A stretch of DNA of 14,261 bases from CAZXDS01 sp964639525 (lineage in GTDB: Bacteria > Bacteroidota > Ignavibacteria > Ignavibacteriales > Melioribacteraceae): positions 1 through 14,261 of the forward strand of contig CAZXDS010000080.1 in assembly GCA_964639525.1 (NCBI GenBank). The letters run 5' to 3'. Numbering within the stretch: the stretch's first letter is position 1; each line of letters opens with the position of its first letter. The translations under genes and the position numbers were made by a program. Shown here piece after piece: positions 1 to 8,228 of the stretch. The notes under the pieces were generated by a model that searched no databases, was not told where the DNA came from, and saw only the letters and a program-made list of their open reading frames with translations.

Positions 1-2101
1 TGTTAATTTAGCAACACCTTCAATCGGTGGAACAATGAACATCATTACTGATCCTACTGCAATTAAAAGAGGATTTAAATACAAACAAGAATACGGTAGT
101 GGTAATTTTAAAAAATCTACTTTCTTTGCCAGTACGGGTCTTATTGATAACAAATTTGCTTTAAACACAACAATAGTAAGAAAAACCGGCGACGGTATGA
201 TCGACAAAACTTGGACTGATGCATGGGCATTTTATATTGGTGCCAGCTATAATATTAATAGCAAAAACCGTGTGGAAGTATATGCTCTTGGTGCACCTCA
301 GCAGCACGGTCAAAATTTATACAAACAAAATATTGCTGCTTACAGTCATGATTATGCAAAAGAACTCGGATTTTCACAAGCTGCCCTTGATAAATTTCCG
401 CAGGCTGCTGCCGGAAGATTTTATAATGAAAATTGGGGTCCGGTAAGTTCTTCATACGGCGGAAAACAATATTGGAATGACAACTTGTTTTTCGGCTCCA
501 AAACAGGACCTCACGATAGACATGATTTAGGTTTTATTAATGAACGTGAAAACTTTTTCAACAAACCAATTGTTAACTTAAACTGGTATTCACAGCTTTC
601 TGAAAAAGCTACTGTATACACAACATTATATTGGTCAGGTGGTACAGGTGGTGGAACTGGTACTTTAGGCTCTCTGAAATGGAACTATAATGTTGGTATC
701 CCTAGTCCTTCACGCTTTGTTGCATGGGATGCTACTATTGCTGCAAATGCCGCAAATAATGACACTACAATTAATAAGTCCGTTTCTAAAGGTATTTTAA
801 GAAACAGTAGAAACGACCAATGGACTTATGGTGTTATTTCAAAACTTAACTACAAAGTTAGCGATAACATAAAAGCTTCTGTTGGCATTGACGGTAGAAT
901 TGCTGAAATTGATCATTATCGAGAAGTAAGAGACCTACTTGGCGGTCAAGTTTATAAACCTTTTGCATCAGATGCATCGGATTTTTGGACCCCCAGCCAA
1001 CAATATAGAACTTTAGGTGATAAAGTTGGTTATGATAATACAAATCAGGTAAAATGGATTGGCGGTTATGTACAAGCTGAATATTCAAAAGACAGATTAA
1101 CAGCTTATGGTACTGCCGGCTATTCAGCAATTAAGTATGATTTTACTGACCATTTTAAAAAAGATGCAAGTGGTAATGAAAGAAATGTTGTTGCCAATTT
1201 TATGAGTGGATATCAAGTTAAAGGTGGAGCAAGTTTCCGTCTTACTTCTGATATTAGTGTGTATGCTAATGCAGGTTATGTTTCCAAAGTTCCGGTTTTT
1301 GATGCAGTGATTGACGATAGAACCGGCGTGAAAGAAAGCAATCCTTTGAACGAAAAATTTATTGACGTTGAAGGCGGATTTAATATTAAAGCATTGAACA
1401 ACACACTTTCATTTAATGGTAATTTCTATTATACGACATGGACAGACCAAACTGTAACAAAAGCAGAGCAAGCCAGCGGTACTCGTGAAAATTTACTGGT
1501 GGTTTTGCAGGGACTTGATTCAAGGCACATAGGAGTTGAATTAACAGCTGCTTATCATCCGGTTAAATTCTTTGCTTTAAGTGCTGCTGCATCAATAGGT
1601 GATTGGAAATATACTGATGATGCTACGGGAGTAATTAAGAATTTGGACGATAGATCAGTTCCAAATACTGACATTAACGCTTATATTAATGAGTTAAAAG
1701 TTGGTGATGCTCCGCAAACTCAGTTTAACATTGTTGCTACTTTAACTCCTTTCAGTGGATTCAGTGCACAAGTGGTTTATAGAAACAACAGTAATTTTTA
1801 TGCTGATTGGAATTCAATCGACAGAACTGATATTACTGATAGAGCACAAAGTTGGAAAACACCAGCCTATAGCGTTTGGGATCTTCATTTATCAATGTAT
1901 TTGATGAATGCCGGCGGTGCTGACTTTACGGTATTTGCACATGTATTTAACTTAGGCGATACTATCTACATTCAGGATGCTGTTGATAATAGTGCATACA
2001 ATGCATATAGTGGTAATGGCAAAACTCACTCGGTTGATGATGCTGAAGTTTATCTCGGATTACCAAGATCATTTAATATTGGTATTACAGCTTCTTTTTA
2101 A
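1..2101 (+). CDS. TonB-dependent outer-membrane receptor, 5'-truncated by window edge
   Basis: Outer-membrane beta-barrel receptor that would import a ligand, such as a metal chelate, vitamin or glycan, using TonB/ExbBD energy. The reading frame is open from base 2, upstream of the first ATG at 35, and encodes VNLATPSIGGTMNIITDP. This matches the end of a TonB plug domain (typically GG-x-x-NI-x-T). The gene therefore starts outside the window, and the ATG at 35 is an internal Met. The remaining ~690 residues are barrel-like: alternating aromatic/polar strands, many Y/N/G/D turns, a Gly-rich loop (GGTGGGTGTLG, about 620-665), and a C-terminal GITASF ending in Phe as expected for BAM recognition. 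The missing part should hold the signal peptide, TonB box, most of the plug and perhaps a carboxypeptidase-like domain. No residues identify the ligand. The gene is followed by a strong terminator, so it is probably not co-transcribed with the ATPase downstream. Confidence 0.9.
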   Translation, partial: VNLATPSIGGTMNIITDPTAIKRGFKYKQEYGSGNFKKSTFFASTGLIDNKFALNTTIVRKTGDGMIDKTWTDAWAFYIGASYNINSKNRVEVYALGAPQQHGQNLYKQNIAAYSHDYAKELGFSQAALDKFPQAAAGRFYNENWGPVSSSYGGKQYWNDNLFFGSKTGPHDRHDLGFINERENFFNKPIVNLNWYSQLSEKATVYTTLYWSGGTGGGTGTLGSLKWNYNVGIPSPSRFVAWDATIAANAANNDTTINKSVSKGILRNSRNDQWTYGVISKLNYKVSDNIKASVGIDGRIAEIDHYREVRDLLGGQVYKPFASDASDFWTPSQQYRTLGDKVGYDNTNQVKWIGGYVQAEYSKDRLTAYGTAGYSAIKYDFTDHFKKDASGNERNVVANFMSGYQVKGGASFRLTSDISVYANAGYVSKVPVFDAVIDDRTGVKESNPLNEKFIDVEGGFNIKALNNTLSFNGNFYYTTWTDQTVTKAEQASGTRENLLVVLQGLDSRHIGVELTAAYHPVKFFALSAAASIGDWKYTDDATGVIKNLDDRSVPNTDINAYINELKVGDAPQTQFNIVATLTPFSGFSAQVVYRNNSNFYADWNSIDRTDITDRAQSWKTPAYSVWDLHLSMYLMNAGGADFTVFAHVFNLGDTIYIQDAVDNSAYNAYSGNGKTHSVDDAEVYLGLPRSFNIGITASF

Positions 2102-2124
2102 GTTGACATAATATTCAATTTTCT

Positions 2125-2152
2125 AAAAAGTCCGGCAATTGCCGGACTTTTT
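2125..2152 (+). terminator. Rho-independent terminator after the TonB receptor
   Basis: A perfect palindrome of 14 nt per arm lies 23 nt after the receptor stop codon. It has a GC-rich core (GTCCGGC/GCCGGAC), a short AATT loop, A5 on the left and T5 on the right continuing into TTCTT. This is the classic intrinsic-terminator shape. The flanking A/T tracts are symmetric, so it could also work on the minus strand. Confidence 0.9.
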
Positions 2153-2187
2153 CTTATCTATTTCATGTTCATTTCTATTCCTCCTCC

Positions 2188-2234
2188 AATATCCCGTAAT
2201 ATTTGCAATTGAGTTGCAAATATTACGGGATATT
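2188..2234. repeat. Perfect 21-bp inverted repeat with 5-nt spacer upstream of the ATPase gene
   Basis: The left arm is 2188-2208 and the right arm 2214-2234, exact reverse complements, separated by TTGAG. The arm core reads CCCGTAATATTTGC. No T-run follows, and a separate good terminator already closes the upstream gene, so this is unlikely to be a second terminator. It ends 15 nt before the GTG at 2250. It could be an operator for a dimeric regulator, a cruciform or mRNA hairpin controlling the ATPase gene, or a remnant of a small palindromic repeat element. I found no second copy in the window. Confidence 0.85.
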
Positions 2235-2243
2235 TTGTATATT
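2214..2243 (+). promoter_or_regulatory. Possible promoter for the ATPase operon, -35 inside the palindrome
   Basis: TTGCAA (2214-2219) and TATATT (2238-2243) are separated by 18 nt and resemble a sigma70-type -35/-10 pair. The -35 box lies in the right arm of the perfect inverted repeat. A start about 7 nt after the -10 would fall at or near the GTG at 2250, predicting a leaderless or nearly leaderless mRNA. This agrees with the lack of a Shine-Dalgarno motif there. In this AT-rich DNA the boxes could be chance. Confidence 0.4.
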
Positions 2244-2249
2244 CGGATT

Positions 2250-3407
2250 GTGATTAAAAGAATATTAAATAAAAAAATAATAAATCTTTCAAAAAAATTC
2301 CCATGTGTTGCTCTAATTGGTCCGCGACAAGTAGGTAAAACAACTCTCGTAAAAGAGATTAGAAAGAAATTAAAATCTGAAAGCATTTATTTAGACCTTG
2401 AACTAACAAGCGATTTTAACAAACTGTTGGATGCCGAAACATTTCTAACACAAAATCTTTCGAAAATAATTATTATTGACGAAGTTCAAAGGAAGAAAGA
2501 TTTGTTCCCTTTATTACGCGCATTAATCGATAAGGACAGAAAACCGGGCAAATTCATTCTACTCGGTTCCGCAAGCCCCGATTTACTGCGCGACAGCTCG
2601 GAATCACTTGCCGGCAGAATTGCTTATGAAGAATTAACTCCATTTTTAATACCGGAAATAGACGAACAATTTTCAACCGGACAATTATGGATTAAAGGCG
2701 GTTTCCCCGACGCATTTTTGGATAAATTAAATTGGAATGACTGGATGGAAAATTTCATATCTACTTATCTTGAAAAAGATTTGCCTATGTTAGGTTTCCC
2801 GGCAGACAGAGTAACGGCTCGGCGGTTATGGACAATGATTGCTCATTATCACGGAAATTTAATTAATTATACCGATTTTAGTAAAAGTCTTGAATTAAGC
2901 GTAAATACTATAAAAAAGTATATTAACTTTTTGGAGAATGTTTTTTTAGTGCGCCAATTGCCTTCATATTATTTTAATATTAAAAAACGAATTGTAAAAT
3001 CGCCAAAAATTTACATTCGGGATTCCGGAATTTTACACTATTTATTAGGATTGGAAACCTTCAATGATATTCTTGGCTATCCTAAGATGGGATCGTCGTG
3101 GGAAGGTTTTGTAATTGAACAAATAATAGCTTTTTTACCAAAAAAATTTAACTCCTACTTTTATAGAACAACCGACGGTGCCGAACTTGATTTGGTTATT
3201 GAAAAAGGTGGTTATCCTTATATAGGAATCGAAATTAAATTCGGATCCAATGTCAGACCGTCAAAAGGGAATACGGAAGCCATTAATGTCTTAAAGACCG
3301 AGCATAATTTTATCATTATTAAAAATGATGAAGATTATATTTTGAGTAACGGATTTAGAGTATGCGGAATTAGCAAATTTTTACACCACTATCTACCTGA
3401 GTTTTAA
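2250..3407 (+). CDS. AAA_14 / DUF4143 family ATPase
   Basis: P-loop ATPase of the widespread AAA_14-DUF4143 type, 385 aa, a normal length for the family. Visible motifs: Walker A GPRQVGKTT at about residues 24-32; Walker B IIIIDE ending at D77-E78 and followed by VQ; sensor-like FILLGSAS (102-109); SLAGR with R123 as a candidate arginine finger. The C-terminal half is DUF4143-like and carries a PD-(D/E)XK-like pattern, ELD (D314) then EIK (E328, K330), the fold seen in many nucleases. I chose GTG at 2250 because MIKRILNKKI is the usual family N-terminus. The open frame runs back to an ATG at 2139, but that would translate through the terminator and the palindrome. No Shine-Dalgarno is seen. 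The stop is 1 nt before the phosphodiesterase ATG. The cellular role of this family is poorly defined, and I infer only ATP hydrolysis and possible nucleic-acid interaction. Confidence 0.88.
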   Translation: MIKRILNKKIINLSKKFPCVALIGPRQVGKTTLVKEIRKKLKSESIYLDLELTSDFNKLLDAETFLTQNLSKIIIIDEVQRKKDLFPLLRALIDKDRKPGKFILLGSASPDLLRDSSESLAGRIAYEELTPFLIPEIDEQFSTGQLWIKGGFPDAFLDKLNWNDWMENFISTYLEKDLPMLGFPADRVTARRLWTMIAHYHGNLINYTDFSKSLELSVNTIKKYINFLENVFLVRQLPSYYFNIKKRIVKSPKIYIRDSGILHYLLGLETFNDILGYPKMGSSWEGFVIEQIIAFLPKKFNSYFYRTTDGAELDLVIEKGGYPYIGIEIKFGSNVRPSKGNTEAINVLKTEHNFIIIKNDEDYILSNGFRVCGISKFLHHYLPEF

Positions 3408-3408
3408 T

Positions 3409-4626
3409 ATGAAACTTAAAAAATCAATTCTATCTTTATTTTTCTTTTTAGCAATTGTAATTTTTGCTCAACCGAAACCTTATGTTTTACTAATTTCTTT
3501 CGATGGTTTCCGATGGGATTATCCGAACAGAGGAATTACACCGAATATTGAAAAAATGAGAGAAAACGGAGTATCGGCATCTTCACTACAGCCTTCATTT
3601 CCGTCTAAAACATTTCCAAATCACTATTCAATTATTACGGGGCAATATATCGAACATCACGGAATTATTGCCAATCACTTCACTAATCCTTTTACAAACG
3701 AAGTTTACCGGCTTGGGGATTCCGTTTCTGTCCGCCAAAGTAAATGGTATCTTGGTGAACCGTTTTGGACTACTGCCGAGAGGCAAGGAATAATTTCAGC
3801 AAGTTATTTTTGGCCGGGCTCGGAACAAAAAACTTCCTATCGCCATCCAACATATTTTGAAAAATACGATCATTACCGACCGCACAAAACAAGTGTAAAC
3901 GGTGTAATAAATTGGTTGAAACTTCCCTATGCAAAACGTCCTCATTTTATTACACTTTATTTTCACGATACTGACGACTACGGACATGAATTCGGACCAA
4001 ATTCAAAAGAAATAAGCAAAGCAATTGTTAGTCTCGATTCTGTTATCGGTTATCTTTATAACCAGTTCAGCGCAATTGGTATGAAGGACAGCATAAATGT
4101 AATCTTAGTTTCCGACCACGGAATGACAGAAATTAGTCCGAAACGTGTGATTAATGTTGAAACAATTCTGCATAGTTATAAATATATAAGCGAAGCCAAA
4201 GGACCATTTATGCTTATTAAACCTTTTAAGAATCAAACAGATTCAATATTTAATATTTTAAGTCGAAATGAAAATCATTACAAGGTTTATAAAAAAGAAA
4301 ATATGCCGAAATATTATCATTATTCGGAAAATGCCTTTATTTATCCTATTATTTTGGTTGCGGATTTAGGCTGGTCTTTGGGGAATAATAAGTCAATAAA
4401 AGAATTTAGGAAAATCAGAGAAAAAGGTAATCACGGTTATGATAATCGTCAAATTGACATGCATGGTATTTTTATTGCCGAAGGACCAAATTTCAAAAAA
4501 GGATATAAAACCGGAACTGTTTGGAATGTTGACATTTATCCTTTACTATGTAAAATATTCAACATATTTCCGGCAAGTAACATTGACGGTAAAATAGAAC
4601 GCATTGGTTTTGTATTGAAAAAATAG
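3409..4626 (+). CDS. Secreted nucleotide pyrophosphatase/phosphodiesterase (NPP, alkaline phosphatase superfamily)
   Basis: Predicted exported two-metal hydrolase of the ectonucleotide pyrophosphatase/phosphodiesterase family, cleaving phosphodiester or pyrophosphate bonds in nucleotides or phospholipid head groups. It has 405 aa and an N-terminal signal peptide (MKLKKS plus a hydrophobic run, likely cleavage near A20/Q21). Metal and catalytic residues fit the family: D32 in SFDGFRWDY, nucleophile T68 in KTFPNHYS, D189 and H193 in DTDDYGHEFGP, D236-H237 in SDHGM, and H342 in HGYDN. All are present, so the enzyme should be active. The usual Glu-Pro before the third-motif Asp is replaced by Asp-Thr. 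The ATG follows the ATPase stop by 1 nt with no separate ribosome site of note, suggesting co-transcription and translational coupling. The substrate cannot be decided from sequence. Confidence 0.92.
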   Translation: MKLKKSILSLFFFLAIVIFAQPKPYVLLISFDGFRWDYPNRGITPNIEKMRENGVSASSLQPSFPSKTFPNHYSIITGQYIEHHGIIANHFTNPFTNEVYRLGDSVSVRQSKWYLGEPFWTTAERQGIISASYFWPGSEQKTSYRHPTYFEKYDHYRPHKTSVNGVINWLKLPYAKRPHFITLYFHDTDDYGHEFGPNSKEISKAIVSLDSVIGYLYNQFSAIGMKDSINVILVSDHGMTEISPKRVINVETILHSYKYISEAKGPFMLIKPFKNQTDSIFNILSRNENHYKVYKKENMPKYYHYSENAFIYPIILVADLGWSLGNNKSIKEFRKIREKGNHGYDNRQIDMHGIFIAEGPNFKKGYKTGTVWNVDIYPLLCKIFNIFPASNIDGKIERIGFVLKK

Positions 4627-4637
4627 AATTATTTAAA

Positions 4638-4642
4638 AAGGA
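4638..4642 (+). promoter_or_regulatory. Ribosome binding site deciding a TTG start
   Basis: The purine run AAAAAGGA ends at 4642, 4 nt before TTG at 4647. The next in-frame Met lies inside the HxxEHM zinc motif, too late to be a start, so this site fixes the TTG. Confidence 0.65.
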
Positions 4643-4646
4643 AAAT

Positions 4647-5918
4647 TTGAAAAATAAAATATTAAATATTGATTATAAAAAAATTACTCTGCCAAACGGA
4701 TTGGAAGTAGTTCTTTACCAAGATAATTCTTTGCCGATTGTTGCGGTAAACATTTGGTACAAAGTTGGTTCGGCAAATGAAAAAAACGGTAAAACCGGCT
4801 TCGCTCATTTGTTTGAACATATGATGTTTCAAGGCTCAGCAAATGTTCCTAAAGAAATGCATTTCCGTTACATACAGGAAGCCGGTGGGAACTTGAATGG
4901 TTCTACGAGTCTCGATAAAACCAACTATTATGAAACCGTTCCCTCCAACTATTTAGAATTAGCACTTTGGCTAGAGTCCGATAGAATGGGATTTTTCCTT
5001 CCGGCGCTAACGCAGGCAAAATTAGAAAATCAAAAAGATGTTGTGATGAATGAAAGAAGACAGCGTTACGATAATCAGCCGTATGGGTTAGCTTGGGAAA
5101 TTCTATTTTCAAACATATATCCGGATAATCACCCTTATCATTGGCCCACTATAGGCTGGATGAAGGACATTGAGAAATTTGAACTTGGCGACGTAAAGGA
5201 TTTTTTCAGAACCTACTACTCCCCGAATAATGCAAGTTTGGTCATCGCAGGCAAATTTGAATATGACAAAACCGAAAGACTTGTAAATAAATATTTCGGT
5301 GAAATAGAGGCATTTCCGGCAATACCAAAAGTTAAAAGACCTGAATTTACTCTATCTGAAAATAAGAAAGTCATTCACGAAGATAATGTGCAGCTTAAAA
5401 GAATTTATCTTGCATGGAAATCCAATCGGTTTTTTGGCAAGGATGATGCTGCCCTTGATATTCTATCTGATATTTTGAGCGGATCAAAAAAATCCCGATT
5501 GTATAAGTTACTTGTTTTTGACAAACAGATTGCACAAGATGTTTCTGCATTTCAGTATTCCGCGAAAAGAGAAGGCACTTTTATTATAGTTGCTACTGCA
5601 AAACCGGCGACACTCGTTTCAACGCTTAAAGATGAAATAGTTAAAGAAATTAATAATTTAATTATTAATGGAATTACAGAAAACGAACTACAAAGATCCA
5701 AAACAAGCATACGCTCATCATTCATTTATTCATTACAGAATATTGAAAATATGGCAAACACAATTAATTCTTATAATTGCCATTTGGATGAACCAAATTC
5801 GTTTTCGGTTGACTTGCAAAGATATTTTGATGTTACCTGCGATGATGTAATTAGAGCAGCTAAACATTACTTAAAACAATATTTTGTTGAATTGCACATA
5901 ATTCCGAAGGAAAAATAA
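4647..5918 (+). CDS. M16 family zinc metallopeptidase, catalytic subunit
   Basis: Insulinase/pitrilysin-family (M16B-like) peptidase of 423 aa. The inverted zinc motif HLFEH spans residues 54-58 (ligands H54 and H58, catalytic base E57). The distal ligand is E136 in MNERRQ, about 78 residues later as expected. N-terminal ITLPNGLEVVLYQDNS is a typical M16 opening, and a second M16 half follows from about residue 190 (FFRTYYSPNNASLVIAG). The start is TTG. There is no signal peptide or lipobox, so the enzyme appears cytoplasmic, unlike the exported phosphodiesterase 20 nt upstream. It is followed almost immediately by a second M16 gene without zinc ligands, which suggests an obligate heterodimer like other two-gene bacterial M16B systems. 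Likely substrates are oligopeptides or unfolded peptides (inference). Confidence 0.93.
   Translation: MKNKILNIDYKKITLPNGLEVVLYQDNSLPIVAVNIWYKVGSANEKNGKTGFAHLFEHMMFQGSANVPKEMHFRYIQEAGGNLNGSTSLDKTNYYETVPSNYLELALWLESDRMGFFLPALTQAKLENQKDVVMNERRQRYDNQPYGLAWEILFSNIYPDNHPYHWPTIGWMKDIEKFELGDVKDFFRTYYSPNNASLVIAGKFEYDKTERLVNKYFGEIEAFPAIPKVKRPEFTLSENKKVIHEDNVQLKRIYLAWKSNRFFGKDDAALDILSDILSGSKKSRLYKLLVFDKQIAQDVSAFQYSAKREGTFIIVATAKPATLVSTLKDEIVKEINNLIINGITENELQRSKTSIRSSFIYSLQNIENMANTINSYNCHLDEPNSFSVDLQRYFDVTCDDVIRAAKHYLKQYFVELHIIPKEK
5907..5911 (+). promoter_or_regulatory. Ribosome binding site for the second M16 gene
   Basis: AAGGA lies inside the last codons of the catalytic M16 gene, 10 nt before ATG 5922 and 7 nt before TTG 5919, so it supports either start. 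Its overlap with the upstream gene implies translation from a shared mRNA. Confidence 0.55.
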
Positions 5919-5921
5919 TTG

Positions 5922-7277
5922 ATGCTGAATAAAAGGAATAATTATCCCGAACCGAACGGAGAAATTGATTTTCAACTCCCAAATATTAATAAACTGAAAT
6001 TCAAAAATAAACTGCCGATTTATTTTATCCCGAAAACTAATTTGCCCATTGTGCAAGTCGGTCTGATTATTAATGCGGGGAGCAAACATGATAACAAATA
6101 TAAATACGGAACAGCAAAATTAACTTCGATGACAATTGATGAAGGAGCCGGGGCATTTAGTTCTCTTGAACTTGATAATGAATTTGAGTCGCTCGGAACA
6201 GTTTTTGATATTTCCACAGATAAAGATTCAACAATAATTTCAATGCTTTCACTTTTAGAAAATTTTGAAAAGTCTTTTGAACTGTTATCCTTAATACTTA
6301 AAAAACCGCACTTTAATGAATACGATTTTAATAGAGAAAAAGAAAAATTAAAGACACAATTACTTCAACTAAAAGACGAACCTAACTACCTTGCTCATTC
6401 TGCTTTCGAGAGTATTATATTCAAAGGCACAGCCTATTCAAATCCGTCTCTGGGAAACATTGATTCAATAGAAAATATAACAGTCAATGATGTAAAGAGC
6501 TTTCATAATAATTTTTATAATATTAATAATGCCGAATTAATTGTTGTTGGAGAAATTGAACAAAAACGGTTAATGACTGTTATTGAAAATAACTTAAATG
6601 ATTGGAAATCAGAAAAATTGTTTGATGTTTCCATGCCGGTAATTGATGCGAAAGATAAAAATATTTTTATAATTCATCGTGAAAAAGTACCACAAACGGA
6701 AATTCAAATCGGGCATATTTCCGGTGGTAGAAAGAGTTCCAACTTTTATGCCAAATCATTGATGAACACAATTCTCGGCGGACAATTTACAAGCCGCATT
6801 AATCTTAATTTGAGGGAAAATAAAGGATTTACTTATGGGGCACATTCCGCATTTAGCTACAACAAAACATTTGGGCGGTTTTTTGTCAGCACTTCAGTTA
6901 AAACAGAAAATACGGGTGAATCAGTTTCAGAATTAATAAAAGAGCTCACAAAAATGCAGGTGGACGCGACACAAAATGAAATTGATTTTGCCAAATCTTA
7001 TTTAATTAAACGTTTTCCGGCACAATTTGAAACATACTCACAGCTTGTACGTAATTTAATGGTGCTCTCCGTGCACTCGCTGCCGATGGATTATTTTAAC
7101 AATTATGTGGCTCAAATGAATGCTCTTAGTGTTGAAGATGTTTTATCAGCAGCAAAAAATAATCTACTTACAGATAAACTGACAATTGTTTTAGTAGGAG
7201 ATAAAAATAAAATAGCAAATCAACTCGATTCACCATTTATCGAATTAGACGTGGACGGGAATATTATTGCAGATTGA
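5922..7277 (+). CDS. M16 family protein, non-catalytic subunit (no HxxEH)
   Basis: Partner of the preceding peptidase, 451 aa. It has M16 architecture: PIYFIPKTNLPIVQVGLIINAGS near the N-terminus, FHNNFYNINNAELIVVG at about 194-210, and a conserved second domain with GGQFTSRINLNLRENKGFTYG. The zinc motif is gone: the position of HxxEH reads TIDEG (about 71-75). The R/Y pair that binds substrate carboxylates in M16B partner subunits is kept (R298, Y305). This complementary pattern is known for heterodimeric M16B proteins, where one subunit supplies zinc and the other the R/Y site. There is no signal peptide. I chose ATG 5922; TTG 5919 directly after the upstream stop is an alternative adding one residue. 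The gene ends 9 nt from the convergent minus-strand gene, and no hairpin terminator is seen between them. Confidence 0.9.
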   Translation: MLNKRNNYPEPNGEIDFQLPNINKLKFKNKLPIYFIPKTNLPIVQVGLIINAGSKHDNKYKYGTAKLTSMTIDEGAGAFSSLELDNEFESLGTVFDISTDKDSTIISMLSLLENFEKSFELLSLILKKPHFNEYDFNREKEKLKTQLLQLKDEPNYLAHSAFESIIFKGTAYSNPSLGNIDSIENITVNDVKSFHNNFYNINNAELIVVGEIEQKRLMTVIENNLNDWKSEKLFDVSMPVIDAKDKNIFIIHREKVPQTEIQIGHISGGRKSSNFYAKSLMNTILGGQFTSRINLNLRENKGFTYGAHSAFSYNKTFGRFFVSTSVKTENTGESVSELIKELTKMQVDATQNEIDFAKSYLIKRFPAQFETYSQLVRNLMVLSVHSLPMDYFNNYVAQMNALSVEDVLSAAKNNLLTDKLTIVLVGDKNKIANQLDSPFIELDVDGNIIAD

Positions 7278-7286
7278 TTTTTTCAT

Positions 7287-8228
7287 TTAATTCAAAGTAA
7301 ATTTTATTCCTTCTTTAATATTGCTATGAATTTTTGGTAAGAGTATTTTATAATTTGATAATGATAATATTATTTTATTTAATATTAAAGTATCTCTGCC
7401 TGCAGAATAATAATTAAAACGAGAAATAATATCAGCCTTATCTTCGGAAGTAAGTAAAATATAACGAGACATTTTCGTAATTTTTATTCCCAACTTACTA
7501 AATTGAGAAACCACGTAGCTGTAAAGCATTGATTTTGCCAATTTAGAATTATCATCTATAACAAATAACTTAGCGTCAGAAAAATCTTTAAAAATAGCTC
7601 TGATATTTTTAGACAACTTTGCCTTGTTAAATTCTGTATCCAGCATATACTTTCTATCCTCAATATTATCCGATAACAAAATTGAATAGCCTTTTGCCCT
7701 ACCATCTATTACCGGTTTTAATTCTTTCAATTGAGTTGATGGAACTGCGACAATACACGAAGGGAATGAAGAACTTAAAATGTGGTTTACGTCTGTTGTA
7801 TCGTCCATATCGTTTATCAAAATTTGTAGAAACATTTTTGATTTACGACGATAAAGATTTGTATCTACCGACACATATGCTTCAAATTTTAAATGTTTAT
7901 TAGATGATATTTCAATTTTGGTTTTACCGTAATTCTTTAATTCTTTTGAATTAAAAACAGAATGACTATTTACAAAAACATAATTTTCCGCATTTACAAT
8001 TTCCGATACCGTAAGATCTTTCGGTAAATTAATTTTGTAAACATATTTAAGAGAATCATATTTCCTGTTCTTAATAAAGGTTTTTTTTCGCCAAACTTTT
8101 TCAATTCCGTAATTATCAAGAACCGAATTGAAAAGAGAATCAATTTCGAAAGTATAATCTTCCGTTTTTACAACTACATTCTCTTTTCTTTGGAATTGAT
8201 CAATTCCGATATTAAATACCAAAAGCAA
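7287..8228 (-). CDS. Membrane-anchored protein resembling a degenerate divergent polysaccharide deacetylase
   Basis: Not firmly recognised. The C-terminal part (about 133-313, counted from the TTG) follows the layout of the YibQ-like divergent polysaccharide deacetylase family: LQILINDMDD where the family has IIIDDLG, FPSCIVAVPST where it has FP-x-T-x-A-x-LP, then SILLSD, GIKI, a RDTLILN segment at the RDVFLD position, and EGIKFTLN. The usual catalytic pieces (LHLPMEP, NNHMGS, DSRT, IGHP) are not recognisable, so deacetylase activity is doubtful. Residues 20-130 form a separate beta-rich domain (YVYKINLPKDLTVSEI). The only standard start is TTG 8228, but that begins inside a hydrophobic segment. 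The frame is open to 8309 and upstream encodes KVKKTIQRKIIYILVITSIL, a perfect signal-anchor pattern without ATG/GTG/TTG. The true start may be a rare ATT codon, or the start has been lost. Last gene of the minus-strand cluster. Confidence 0.45.
   Translation of the reverse strand: MLLVFNIGIDQFQRKENVVVKTEDYTFEIDSLFNSVLDNYGIEKVWRKKTFIKNRKYDSLKYVYKINLPKDLTVSEIVNAENYVFVNSHSVFNSKELKNYGKTKIEISSNKHLKFEAYVSVDTNLYRRKSKMFLQILINDMDDTTDVNHILSSSFPSCIVAVPSTQLKELKPVIDGRAKGYSILLSDNIEDRKYMLDTEFNKAKLSKNIRAIFKDFSDAKLFVIDDNSKLAKSMLYSYVVSQFSKLGIKITKMSRYILLTSEDKADIISRFNYYSAGRDTLILNKIILSLSNYKILLPKIHSNIKEGIKFTLN

Noticed and set aside
858..1130. Minus-strand 90-codon open frame inside the TonB receptor
   Set aside because: Lies entirely within a clear coding gene and has no recognisable protein features; a shadow of the real frame.
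2139..2249. N-terminal extension of the ATPase frame back to ATG 2139
   Set aside because: It would translate through the intrinsic terminator and the palindrome, and the family N-terminus (MIKRIL...) begins at GTG 2250.
3631..3646. ATTACGGGGCAATAT segment resembling the palindrome arm
   Set aside because: It encodes the conserved ITGQY part of the phosphodiesterase and matches the arm only partially; chance similarity in AT-rich DNA.
7278..7286. Terminator between the convergent M16 and deacetylase-like genes
   Set aside because: The gap is only 9 nt, and I see no inverted repeat across the two gene ends.
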